Source: Natronorubrum texcoconense (lineage in GTDB: Archaea > Halobacteriota > Halobacteria > Halobacteriales > Natrialbaceae). Taken from it: DNA of 64,000 nucleotides. The position numbers and the translations under genes are program-made. Shown piece by piece: positions 24,369 through 33,057 of this stretch. The notes below the pieces were generated by a model, which was not told the origin of the DNA, did no database searches, and saw nothing but the letters and a program-made list of their open reading frames with translations. The stretch lies in NCBI RefSeq assembly GCF_900100335.1, contig NZ_FNFE01000004.1, positions 62,001 to 126,000 on the forward strand, read 5' to 3'. Numbering within the stretch: position 1 is the stretch's first letter; every line of letters begins with the position of its first letter.

Positions 24369-26140
24369 TGGTCCACAAGAAAGAAGAACAGAAGGCCGAC
24401 TGTTACGGCGACGAGGTGCGAGAACACATCCTCGAGTTCGCCGAAAACGGCGGCTACGAGGCGATTCCGGAAGACGAACGCGGGACGTGGTTCACCCGGT
24501 TCAAGTTCTGGGGCCTGTTCCACCAGCGCAGCGGCCAGGAATCGTACTTCATGATGCGGTTGACCAACGCCAGCGGCATTCTCGAGCCGGGTCAACTACG
24601 CGTCATCGGCGAGGTCGCCCGCGACTACGCGACGGGGCCGGTCGAAAACCCCGAGTTCGGTAACGGCTGGATCGATCTAACGACCCGTCAGTCCGTCCAA
24701 CTCCACTGGCTCAAACTCGAGGACGTCCCCGAGATTTGGGACAAGCTCGAGGCCGAAGGCGTCCACTCACGCTCGTCGGGCGGCGACACGATGCGGAACA
24801 TTTCGGGATCGGCGCTCCACGGGAAAGTCGAGGAGTACGTCGAGTCCGGCCCGCTCCTCGAGCGCTTCGAGGAGGAGCTTCGCGGCGACGACGCGCTCGC
24901 CAATATGCCCCGGAAGTTCAACATCAGCGTGACCGGCTCGAAATCCGGCTGCGCGCAGGACTCGCTCAACGACATCGGCTTCGAGCCGGCCCGCAAGGAG
25001 ATCGACGGCGAGACGGTCAAGGGCTTTAACGTGCGTATCGGCGGCGGTCTCGGCGGTCGCCAACCCCGCGCCGCGACGCCGCTCGACGTCTTCGTTCGTC
25101 CCGAGAACGCCTACGAGGTCGGCCGCGCCTTCGTCGAACTCTACCACGACGAGGGCGGTCGCACGAACCGCTCGAAGAACCGCGGTCGGTTCTTCGCCGA
25201 GGACTGGGGGATGGAGAAGATCCGCGAGACGATGCAGGCGGAGTACGTCGACTTCGAGATGCACCGCGCGGGCGAGGACTTCCGCGACGAGTACACGTAC
25301 AACGCCGGCCGTCCCACCCGCGAGGGGAAACACGATCACGTCGGCGTCTACGACCAGAAACAGGACGGACTCAACTACGTCGGGCTGAGCGTGCCCGTCG
25401 GTCGTCTCCCCGCCGAAGACGCGATCGGACTCGCAGACCTGGCCGACGAGTACGGCTCCGGTGAACTGCGACTCACCCGCCGCCAGAACCCCGTCGTCGT
25501 CGACGTCCACGACGACGACCTCGACGACCTACTCGCCGAGCCGCTGCTGGAGGAGTATCCGCCCGAGCCGAGCGCGTTCGAGCGCGGTGCGATGGCCTGT
25601 ACCGGGACGGAGTTCTGCTCGATCGCGCTCACCGAGACGAAGGGCCGAATGGCTCGGATGCTGCGCTGGTTCAACGCAAACGTCGAACTGCCCGACGACG
25701 TCGGCAAGATCAAGATGCACTACTCCGGCTGTACGGCCGACTGCGGGCAGGCGATGACCGCGGACATCGGTCTGCAGGGCATGCGCGCCCGGAAGGACGG
25801 CGAGATGGTCGAAGCGTTCGACATCGGCGTCGGCGGCGGCGTCGGCGAGAACCCGTCGTTCGTCGAGTGGATCCAACAGCGCGTCCCCGCTGACGAGGCC
25901 CCCGGCGCGATCCGAAACCTGCTCGAGGCGTTCGCGGCCCACCGCGAGGACGGGCAGACGTTCCGTCAGTGGGTCGAGGCGGTCGGCACGGAACAGCTCG
26001 TCGAGTTCTGTGAACCCGAGGAGACCGACTTCGAGGCGCCGTACATGAACGACGCGAAGCAGTCGTGGTACCCCTTCGCGGAGAGCGAGTCCGCGGCCGC
26101 CGCGATGGGCGAGGGATCCGCCGCGCCGTCCGACGACTAA
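24368..26140 (+). CDS. nirA: Assimilatory ferredoxin-nitrite reductase (siroheme, 4Fe-4S)
   Basis: 590 residues, with two nitrite/sulfite reductase ferredoxin-like half-domains and two siroheme/4Fe-4S domains. Cluster ligands are C411 and C417 (CTGTEFC) and C455 and C459 (CTADC), the C-x5-C / C-x3-C pattern of the family. Basic motifs such as RKFNISVTGSKSGC bind siroheme or substrate. It reduces nitrite to ammonium with six electrons from ferredoxin. Haloarchaeal literature also uses the name nasD. ATG 24368 is fixed by coupling to the leader ORF; a longer frame upstream would run through the promoter. Confidence 0.93.
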   Translation: MVHKKEEQKADCYGDEVREHILEFAENGGYEAIPEDERGTWFTRFKFWGLFHQRSGQESYFMMRLTNASGILEPGQLRVIGEVARDYATGPVENPEFGNGWIDLTTRQSVQLHWLKLEDVPEIWDKLEAEGVHSRSSGGDTMRNISGSALHGKVEEYVESGPLLERFEEELRGDDALANMPRKFNISVTGSKSGCAQDSLNDIGFEPARKEIDGETVKGFNVRIGGGLGGRQPRAATPLDVFVRPENAYEVGRAFVELYHDEGGRTNRSKNRGRFFAEDWGMEKIRETMQAEYVDFEMHRAGEDFRDEYTYNAGRPTREGKHDHVGVYDQKQDGLNYVGLSVPVGRLPAEDAIGLADLADEYGSGELRLTRRQNPVVVDVHDDDLDDLLAEPLLEEYPPEPSAFERGAMACTGTEFCSIALTETKGRMARMLRWFNANVELPDDVGKIKMHYSGCTADCGQAMTADIGLQGMRARKDGEMVEAFDIGVGGGVGENPSFVEWIQQRVPADEAPGAIRNLLEAFAAHREDGQTFRQWVEAVGTEQLVEFCEPEETDFEAPYMNDAKQSWYPFAESESAAAAMGEGSAAPSDD

Positions 26141-26315
26141 CTGACACTATTTTCGTCGACTCGCGTCATCGCTGTCGCTCTGGTGCAGCGATTCTAACGC
26201 TGTTGCTCGCTGATTCAGTACGTCGATACGGCGGTCGCTATTCCGTGCGAGTAACGTCTCCGCTGAAAATCGGGTGTTCTCGTCTCCGGTTCGCAACTGC
26301 CAGCGCCGTCTCGGA

Positions 26316-26453
26316 TTACCGCGAGAGTTTGCTGACGAGTCGCTCGAGGGCGGTCGTGAACCCGAGCGTCGGGGTTCCGGGCATGTAGACTGGGACGTCG
26401 GACTGTTCGGTAGGTTCGGCGACCGTCGGCTCGGCTGGGTCTCTCGTGCTCAT
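26316..26453 (-). CDS. Putative 45-residue protein convergent with nirA
   Basis: Starts MSTRDPAEPT and ends LERLVSKLSR. The TATA-like GTAAATACC lies about 24-26 nt upstream of the ATG, giving a leaderless start, and codon bias is haloarchaeal. The acidic, Pro-rich N-terminus precedes a short amphipathic C-terminal helix. No domain recognised. Its position downstream of nirA suggests, but does not show, a link to nitrogen metabolism. Confidence 0.5.
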   Translation of the reverse strand: MSTRDPAEPTVAEPTEQSDVPVYMPGTPTLGFTTALERLVSKLSR

Positions 26454-26680
26454 ACACCTACTTGGTGCCGGAGGTATTTACGTTTTCGCAAATTTACTTT
26501 CTGAACAAGCAATCATCAATCGTTAACGAGTAATATTCGCACGGTATTCGGTATATTGGTACACCGACACGCGGTCGCTTCCCGTCGGTGGCGGCGATGG
26601 CTGATCGCTCTCGCCGCGAGACGATTCGTCGTCCGATCGAGGCGGGTAGAACCGAAGCGCGACCGAACCGCGCTCGCTCG

Positions 26681-27040
26681 CTACCGGTGCTCGCGGGTTC
26701 GCTGGTGGGCGTACTCGAGGGCGTCCTCGAGCGATCCCGGGCCGTCGTAGCTCGCCGAAAAGAGGTCCATGAACTGGGTTGCGATCCGATCGCAGCGGTT
26801 GAAGGTGAGTACGGTTCTGACACGGATCGTTTCGGAGAGGTCGAGACCGGGATAGGTCGTCGCGGTCAGGGCGTAGCCAGGGTGGTCCTCGCCGTCGAGC
26901 GAGGCCGGCGCGACCTTCAGGCGCAGGTCACCGGATTCGTGGCGATAGGTCCGATACTGCATTTCCCGGTCGATGTCGGCCGGGGTGTACGTCCGACACT
27001 CTTCCGTGTTCCACTCGAGCGGCACGTCAGCGTCCATCAT
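26681..27040 (-). CDS. Small haloarchaeal hypothetical protein
   Basis: 119 residues from MMDADVPLEW (either Met may be used). Beta-rich first two thirds (DLRLKVAPASLDGEDHPGYAL, IRVRTVLTFNRC), helical C-terminus with EDALEYAHQRTREH. Composition and codon use are those of a real gene. Function unknown; solitary, with no operon partner. Confidence 0.65.
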   Translation of the reverse strand: MMDADVPLEWNTEECRTYTPADIDREMQYRTYRHESGDLRLKVAPASLDGEDHPGYALTATTYPGLDLSETIRVRTVLTFNRCDRIATQFMDLFSASYDGPGSLEDALEYAHQRTREHR

Positions 27041-27287
27041 CCAATGGTACCCATTCTAGTGCTACGTCCGTATCGAAATGCGCAATATTCCCGGACGTTA
27101 GTGTAAAAAGTCCACTACTGATGGGTTCTCCACGGAGAAGACGGTTATATTCTGGAGGAGTGTTGGACGAAAGCGCGCCATTCCGTACGATGTCGAAATC
27201 CCAACCGAGATCGGTGACGGAATCGGGGCCGAACGCTCACGAGTGCGGACAGATCTGCGGGTGAGAAATCGGTGGCTCGGGGGCCGG

Positions 27288-28181
27288 TCAATCGTCGGTT
27301 TGTGACTCCGCGGCGAAGACGTCGTCGACGAGTGGCTCGTCCGTCGCGGAGTCGTCCTCGCTGTCGGCGGTGTCGGTCGCCGGACTTACGCTCCCAGTTC
27401 GGTAGCCGTGGAGGTCGAGCGTCACGTGGTCGAACCCGAGCCCTTCGAGTTCGTCGCGGACCGTTTCGACGAACTCCACCTGGAGCGCCCGCTCGAGTTC
27501 GTCGGGAGCGACCTCGATACGCGCGAGGCCGTCGTGGTCACGGACGCGGAACTGGTCGAAGCCCCACTGGCGGAGCAGCGCTTCGGCGCGCTCGACGCGA
27601 GTGAGTCGTTCCTCGGTGACTTCGAGCCCCGTCGGAATACGCGAGGAGAGACAGGCCATCGAGGGTTTGTCCGCGACCGACAGCCCGTACCGCTCGGCGA
27701 TCGCGCGCACCTCGCCTTTCGAGATGTCGTGTGCCAGCAGCGGCGAGTGAACCTCGAGTTCGTCGACCGCCTGGAGTCCGGGCCGGTGGCCCGCGCCGGG
27801 GTCGTCCGCGTTCGTCCCGTCACAGACGGTCTCGATGTCGAACTCGCGGGCCGTCTCGAGCATCTCACCCAGTCGCATCGTTCGGCAGTGATAGCAGCGA
27901 TCGTCGTCGTTCTCGACGAACGCGTCGCTCTCGAGTTCGGAGAAGGCGACGATCTCGTGACGGATGCCGATCTCCTCGGCGACCCGTCTGGCGTCCTCGA
28001 GTTCGGCCTCGGGGAGCGTCTCGCTGCGGGCGGTACAGGCGACCGCGTTCTCGCCGAGGGCGTCGTGGGCGAGTGCGGCCACCACGCTCGAGTCGACGCC
28101 GCCGGAGAAGGCGATCAACACGCCGTCGCGCTCTGCGAGGTCGGCACGGGCGGCCTCCAGTTTCGCCTCGACCGTTGTCAT
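27288..28181 (-). CDS. larE: LarE-type ATP-dependent sulfur transferase (PP-loop)
   Basis: 297 residues. N-terminal PP-loop FSGGVDSSV (adenylation), CYHCR near residue 96, and KPSMACLSSRIPTG holding the Cys that in LarE donates its sulfur. LarE makes the nickel-pincer cofactor of lactate racemase from a nicotinic-acid derivative; larB and larC are not in this window, so the protein may serve another thiolation. ATG 28181 opens the conserved N-terminus. The C-terminal 30 residues are an acidic extension. Confidence 0.88.
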   Translation of the reverse strand: MTTVEAKLEAARADLAERDGVLIAFSGGVDSSVVAALAHDALGENAVACTARSETLPEAELEDARRVAEEIGIRHEIVAFSELESDAFVENDDDRCYHCRTMRLGEMLETAREFDIETVCDGTNADDPGAGHRPGLQAVDELEVHSPLLAHDISKGEVRAIAERYGLSVADKPSMACLSSRIPTGLEVTEERLTRVERAEALLRQWGFDQFRVRDHDGLARIEVAPDELERALQVEFVETVRDELEGLGFDHVTLDLHGYRTGSVSPATDTADSEDDSATDEPLVDDVFAAESQTDD

Positions 28182-28247
28182 GCCCCGTCGTTCGTACTGA
28201 ACGGGCAAAAGCACGTTGTCGTCGCGGTGTCGAAACGGCAACGTCTC

Positions 28248-28538
28248 TCAGACGTCCTGCTCGTGAACTCGATCGAGAAGTCCGGACTCCGGAACGTCGA
28301 CGACGCCCGCGGCGTCCAGCACCGCCTGAAACTCGGCCGACTCGAAGTACGCGAGCGCCTCCTCGAGACGGTCGTCCTCGATCTCCTGGATGACGAGTAG
28401 CGTCGTCGGATCGGCGCGCTTACGGAACACCTGCGTCCCGAGGGAGCCGTGGGCCGCACGCGCGTCGGCGTTCTCCTCGTGGTGGGTCTCCCACGTCTCG
28501 TAGTCCTCGATCACGTGTTCGGCGTAGAGGTAGACCAT
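28248..28538 (-). CDS. Small dimeric alpha-beta barrel (ABM-like) protein
   Basis: 96 residues. Pattern YLYAEHVIEDYETWETHHEE, QVFRKRADPTTLLVIQEI and ESAEFQAVLDAAGV matches antibiotic-biosynthesis-monooxygenase/cyclase ferredoxin-like domains, which form homodimeric barrels. Substrate unknown. It lies 66 bp upstream of larE on the same strand and may be co-transcribed. Confidence 0.7.
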   Translation of the reverse strand: MVYLYAEHVIEDYETWETHHEENADARAAHGSLGTQVFRKRADPTTLLVIQEIEDDRLEEALAYFESAEFQAVLDAAGVVDVPESGLLDRVHEQDV

Positions 28539-28622
28539 CGTCCCGTGTCACTACGGCCACCGGACACAAAAGGTCGGCTCGAGGCGCGGTACTCACTCGG
28601 TCGGTGTCGCCCGCGTCTGATC

Positions 28623-29417
28623 TCACTCGCGTCTGCTCGACCCGCCGATAGCCGCCTCGAGTGCGTCGCGAGCCGCGGCCGGCACCTCGTCGCCGGCCAT
28701 TCGTTCGTCGAGTCGCCAGCGACGCTCGAGGACGACCGCCCCATCGGTTTCGTGGTAGCCGTCGAATCGATCCCAGGGGCGAAAGGAGGTGGCTACGGTG
28801 CCCGACTCGATGTATCGCAGGCCGTGCTCACAGGCCTCGTACGTTCGGTGTCGACGGACGCTGATCTGCAGGATGACGATCCCCGCGACGGCGCCACTCA
28901 GGAAAAACGAGGGGAGACCGTACAGCACCGCGGCGAACGCGCCGACACTGCCGACCACGAGCGCGACCGTTCCGGCGTGCATCCATCGTCGCCGCCGCGG
29001 GTCCCGATTCGCGACCCAGCGCGCGCGGACGTCCCCCGCGGCTCGATCCGCGTAGACCCTGTTTCCGAGGATCCAGAGCGCCAGCCCGACCGCCATCAGT
29101 CCGACTAGCGGGAACAGCACGGACAGCGAGACGTCGACGGCGCCGACGGTCTCGTCGACGAGTATCAGTCCGATTCCCGGGACCATCGCGGCAAACATCG
29201 GTACCGCGAGCAGCCGACGATGCCCGAACGCGACCCACAGCTCCGGACGCCCGCCGAGTGCGAGTGCGACGGCTACCGCGAGGAGCCAGAAGCCGACGGA
29301 GCGTCCGGTTCCGTCGACACCCGCGACCGCTCCGGCGAGGTATCCGAGGAGACCGACGTAGACGCCGGCCGCCATCGACGGTCCGTCGACGAACGATCGG
29401 CTCTCAGTCGAGCGCAT
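28623..29417 (-). CDS. Haloarchaeal membrane protein with C-terminal PH-like region
   Basis: 264 residues. Six or so membrane helices (for example VGFWLLAVAVALALGG, LFPLVGLMAVGLALWI, GTVALVVGSVGAFAAVLYG), then a soluble tail with YEACEHGLRYIESGTVATSF and WDRFDGYHETDGAVVLERR, like bacterial PH domains. No enzyme motif. I choose ATG 29417 over ATG 29432 because a TATAGT element lies about 28 nt upstream of it, the usual leaderless spacing. Confidence 0.7.
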   Translation of the reverse strand: MRSTESRSFVDGPSMAAGVYVGLLGYLAGAVAGVDGTGRSVGFWLLAVAVALALGGRPELWVAFGHRRLLAVPMFAAMVPGIGLILVDETVGAVDVSLSVLFPLVGLMAVGLALWILGNRVYADRAAGDVRARWVANRDPRRRRWMHAGTVALVVGSVGAFAAVLYGLPSFFLSGAVAGIVILQISVRRHRTYEACEHGLRYIESGTVATSFRPWDRFDGYHETDGAVVLERRWRLDERMAGDEVPAAARDALEAAIGGSSRRE

Positions 29418-29540
29418 TGGTACGGTAGCCATACAGTTCGATTACTATACACGTTTCGAACGGATCGTCTCGAGCGACCCGTACACTGCACGCCGGACTG
29501 TTAAGTCACCGTTCGTGGTAGAAGGCGGCCCGAGAACACT

Positions 29541-30110
29541 ATGTCGCTATCCAATCGATTACGACGGTTACGGTCGACGGGCGAGTCCAAGGAGGGTCCC
29601 AGAGCGATGGCCGAACAGTCGCGGGCGGAGCACGCGACCTACGCGGCGATCCGCGGACTGCAGGCGGGGTTCGTGGCGACGATCATCATGACGGCCTTTC
29701 GGCTGCCGATCCTGCGGTCGCTGCCGCCGTCGGCGAACTTCTACTCGCAGTACGTCTCCGGCGGCGATCCGGAGGACCACCCGATCGCCGGGCTGCTCTT
29801 GCACTTCGTCTACGGCATTCAGGCGGGGGCCCTCTTCGGGGGACTGTTCGCGTTACAGGACGCCGAACGCTCGATCGAACCCGAACAGCGCGGCATCGTC
29901 TGGGGATCGATCTACGGAATGGCCCTCTCGGCTTTTGGTTCCCAGATCATGCTGAAGGAGGTGCTGGACATTCGACTCGACGCCGACGAACTCGCCCTGT
30001 TCCACGCCGGCCACCTCGTCTACGGGCTCTCGCTCGGCGCGTGGGTCGGCTCCCGAACCGAGGGCGTCGAGGACCCGGAGGAGGAGTACGAGTACGACGA
30101 CGGTAACTGA
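29541..30110 (+). CDS. Small integral membrane protein (DUF6789-like)
   Basis: 189 residues, four hydrophobic segments: GLQAGFVATIIMTAFRLPI, IAGLLLHFVYGIQAGALFGG, GIVWGSIYGMALSAFGSQI and HAGHLVYGLSLGAWVGS. Basic N-terminus and acidic C-terminus. I recall such proteins in haloarchaea as DUF6789, but the assignment is from memory. Alternative start at Met 23 (MAEQSRAEH). Function unknown. Confidence 0.65.
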   Translation: MSLSNRLRRLRSTGESKEGPRAMAEQSRAEHATYAAIRGLQAGFVATIIMTAFRLPILRSLPPSANFYSQYVSGGDPEDHPIAGLLLHFVYGIQAGALFGGLFALQDAERSIEPEQRGIVWGSIYGMALSAFGSQIMLKEVLDIRLDADELALFHAGHLVYGLSLGAWVGSRTEGVEDPEEEYEYDDGN

Positions 30111-30247
30111 GTTCACAACTCACCGTTGTAGCTCGTGGCCGTTCTAGCATTTTATCACCCCCGATTACCAACGATTAGCAGTCGTATTACGATGTCCCGA
30201 TTCGGGTCATAACAACCTGTAAACCCCGCAGGCGATGGCTTTTCGAT

Positions 30248-31078
30248 ATGGAGATCGGAGTCGTTCTCGGCGTCATCGCGATCGGGTTCATTCACGGGGT
30301 GTTGCCGGACCACGGGTGGCCGATCGCGGCGACGTACGCGCTCAACAAACAGCGTCGCTGGCTCTACGGCTTCCTCGCGGCGCTGATCCTCGGGGTCGGT
30401 CACCTCGTCAGTAGCGTCGTCCTCGTACTGGCGTACTTCTGGTTCAGTTCCTTCGCCGATTTCGCGGACGGCCCGTGGCTCGGCGTCGTCGCCGGGATCT
30501 TGTTGATCCTGCTCGGCATCCACGAGTACCGTCACGGCGGCCACGGACTGGACGAGCACGAGCACGGTCACGACGGACACGACCACCCACACGAAGAACA
30601 CGCACACGACGGGCGCAGCCATCACACCGACGGCGGGAGCGAGACGCACTCGGACCACGGGCACGCACCCAGTGCTCACGACAGCCACGGACACCACGAT
30701 CACGACGACGACCGGGGGCTCCTCGAGCGCATCCGAAACGCCCTTCCGGGCGGTGGCAGTCACCAGCATCTCACGGAGGAACACGCAGAGCGCGGACTGT
30801 TCGCGCTCGGAACGACGGCGCTCCTGCTCGGTTTCGCCCACGAGGAGCCGATTCAGATTCTGGCGATCTGTAGCGGCGCCGGGACGGAGCTCTGTCTCGA
30901 GTTGATGCTGATCTACTCGCTGGCCGTCATCGTCGCGATCATCCTCCCGACGCTGCTGTTGATCGCGGGGTACGAACACCACCGCGAGCGCATCGAGCGA
31001 TATACGCCCTACCTGCCGACGATCACGGCCGTCGTGTTGATCGGGATGGGACTGGCGTTCGTCGTCGGGTTCATCTGA
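30248..31078 (+). CDS. NicO/RcnA-like nickel or cobalt transporter with His-rich loop
   Basis: 276 residues, six membrane helices. The first carries IHGVLPDHGWP, an HX4DH motif as in NiCoT/NicO metal transporters; a later helix has GFAHEEPIQ. Between helices 3 and 4 is a long His/Asp-rich loop (about residues 95-165) that would bind divalent metal. I infer uptake or efflux of Ni or Co. larE (nickel cofactor) lies 2 kb away, a possible but unproven link. Confidence 0.8.
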   Translation: MEIGVVLGVIAIGFIHGVLPDHGWPIAATYALNKQRRWLYGFLAALILGVGHLVSSVVLVLAYFWFSSFADFADGPWLGVVAGILLILLGIHEYRHGGHGLDEHEHGHDGHDHPHEEHAHDGRSHHTDGGSETHSDHGHAPSAHDSHGHHDHDDDRGLLERIRNALPGGGSHQHLTEEHAERGLFALGTTALLLGFAHEEPIQILAICSGAGTELCLELMLIYSLAVIVAIILPTLLLIAGYEHHRERIERYTPYLPTITAVVLIGMGLAFVVGFI

Positions 31079-31160
31079 CGTGCGCCGTTCGTTCAGCGTG
31101 ACTGCTACTCGGCCATCGGTAACGCAATCCCGTTTCGACTCGAGAGCGCGACATCGTTCT

Positions 31161-31286
31161 CTATAGTAGCCACTGAAAGTCAATGCGCACCTGATCGTAC
31201 GATGGGAGCGCGGTTCGGAGCGAACATCGTGAGCGAGAACCGCGGAGATGCGGTCGGTGTGTAAATCGTTCCAGTTGTTACCATAG
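31161..31286. repeat. MITE-like inverted-repeat element, copy 2
   Basis: A 126-bp element in the 355-bp gap before the phn operon. The left end CTATAGTAGCCACTGAAAGT and the inverted right end CTATGGTAACAACTGGAACG are imperfect inverted repeats (about 20 of 31 positions). The right end matches the element at 14398 much better. No coding capacity and no clear target-site duplication. Its autonomous parent is not in the window. Confidence 0.65.
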
Positions 31287-31433
31287 TTCGCACGCTACTG
31301 CTTACTGAGCGCCGGTCTTTCTATCGCAACCCGGTGACTTTCGCAACGGGATGCCGAATAGCAGGCGCGTATCGCTCACCGACTTTCGGTTCGTGACGGC
31401 AGGGGAGGGGACTCGTTTTCCCTTTCAAGCGCT

Positions 31434-32261
31434 TCATTTGCCGAAGCTTGTACCCGCGTTCCCAGTGAAGAACGAACGAAACCGGTAGCTGAGTTCGTCG
31501 GTGACAACGACGACCACGAACACGATCCCGAGGAGGACAATGACCCTGTCGTAGGCGAAGAAATCCAAATATCCTATGATGTAGTACCCGATACCTCCAG
31601 CACCGACGATTCCGATCGCGGCAGCGTGGCGAACGTTGTATTCGAACATGAATACCGCCTGGCTGATTACCGAATTGACAGCCTGAGGTAGAACCACGAA
31701 GCGAAGCACCTGGAACCGACTGGCACCCAAGGATCCTACCGCCTCCATAGGCTCATTATCAAGCCCTTCGAACGCCTCGTACTCGAGTTTCCCGACAAAC
31801 CCGATCGTGTACAGACTAATCGCAAGGACGCCCGCCGGAGGTCCCGTACCGACGAGAATCACGAAGATGATCGCCCACAAAATGCTTGGAAGGACCCGGA
31901 GCCCCGCCAGGGACCACCTCGCAGGTACGTTCACGTACCACGGGAAGAGATTTCGACTGGCCAATAGACTCACAGGGAGACTCAGCGTGACCCCAATAAG
32001 CGTGCCCAGATACGCGATGTACAGCGTCTCCACGAGTCCGCGAAGCCCTACCTCGAGTACGCTCATATCTGGTGGAATGGCCGCGTCGAACAGGAACCCG
32101 AGACCCTCCGCACCCCCCGAAAAGTTCGTCTGATGAAGGTTCAACGCCAGGAAGCTCCACGCGGCCAACGAGAGGACTACGAATAAAAGGACCGTCCCAG
32201 TGCCCGTACCGAGGCGATCCCACAGAGAGGTGATGGTCTCAGGTGTTGCTCCCTTAGACAT
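31434..32261 (-). CDS. phnE: Phosphonate/phosphate ABC transporter permease
   Basis: 275 residues, six membrane helices, with the binding-protein-dependent permease EAA-like loop YEAFEGLDNEPMEAVGSLGA and FVVLPQAVNSV. The terminal part (GGIGYYIIGYLDFFAYD) is typical of PhnE. Start ATG 32261 overlaps the ATPase gene by 8 bp. Third codon positions use more A/T than neighbouring genes, suggesting later acquisition. No phosphonate lyase genes are nearby, so phosphite or phosphate could also be the substrate. Confidence 0.88.
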   Translation of the reverse strand: MSKGATPETITSLWDRLGTGTGTVLLFVVLSLAAWSFLALNLHQTNFSGGAEGLGFLFDAAIPPDMSVLEVGLRGLVETLYIAYLGTLIGVTLSLPVSLLASRNLFPWYVNVPARWSLAGLRVLPSILWAIIFVILVGTGPPAGVLAISLYTIGFVGKLEYEAFEGLDNEPMEAVGSLGASRFQVLRFVVLPQAVNSVISQAVFMFEYNVRHAAAIGIVGAGGIGYYIIGYLDFFAYDRVIVLLGIVFVVVVVTDELSYRFRSFFTGNAGTSFGK

Positions 32262-32985
32262 CGTTCTGTTGTGTATCCGGGTGGTTCGTGCTCGTGGGTT
32301 CGATACGCTCTTGGATGCCACCGTTCTCCAAGTGTAGAACCTGATCTGACATCGCTCGGGCGATGTCACGGTTGTGCTCCACAACGACCACGGCCATCCC
32401 CGTCCCTTCTTGCAGCTCGCAAAGACAGTTCACGATCGACCGCGCCGTCTCCTCGTCGAGTTCGGAGAGCATCTCGTCAGCCAAGAGCACGCGAGGTCGT
32501 TGAACGAAGGCTCGAGCGATAGCCACGCGTCGGCGTTGGCCACCGGAAAGTTCCGTGACGCGGCTTTGTTCCGTACCAGCGAGTCCGACATCCTCGATAG
32601 CAGCCCGCGCCTCCTGCTCGGCGTCTCGAGGGAACCGGCCGAGGAAACTCCTCACCGTGCCGAGATCGGAGAGCGTTCCGTGAAGCACGTTCTGGAGCAC
32701 CGTACCACGCATCACGAGGCCTAAACTTTGCGGGATGTAACCCAGCGTGCCTCTCGGGGGAGTTTGCGGGAATGTTGTACCGAGGACGGTTGCTTCACCA
32801 CCAAGGGGTTCGAGGATCCCGGCGAGGGTTTTCAGGAGCGTGCTCTTCCCGCACCCGCTTCGGCCAACGATCGCTACCGTGGTTGCTTCCTCGACTGTAA
32901 CGGAGAGATTCTCGAGTACAGGCACCCCGTCGTAGCCAACGGATAGATCTCGACAGCGGATCGGGGGTGGTGAGGGTGCAGTCAT
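32254..32985 (-). CDS. phnC: Phosphonate/phosphate ABC transporter ATP-binding protein
   Basis: 243 residues. Walker A GRSGCGKST (residues 41-49), Q-loop YIPQSLG, signature LSGGQRRR, Walker B LLADEM (Met where Pro is usual), and the switch His in VVVEHN. Energises uptake with the PhnE permease it overlaps. ATG 32985 is preferred over a TTG three codons upstream. Mid-operon: phnD, phnC, phnE in transcription order. Confidence 0.88.
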   Translation of the reverse strand: MTAPSPPPIRCRDLSVGYDGVPVLENLSVTVEEATTVAIVGRSGCGKSTLLKTLAGILEPLGGEATVLGTTFPQTPPRGTLGYIPQSLGLVMRGTVLQNVLHGTLSDLGTVRSFLGRFPRDAEQEARAAIEDVGLAGTEQSRVTELSGGQRRRVAIARAFVQRPRVLLADEMLSELDEETARSIVNCLCELQEGTGMAVVVVEHNRDIARAMSDQVLHLENGGIQERIEPTSTNHPDTQQNDV

Positions 32986-33057
32986 TGCGGACAATTCGCA
33001 GGCTTCTTCAGATCCCTGGTGTTCTGGTACGTCTTCGTGAACTCTCCTTTCATCTCT

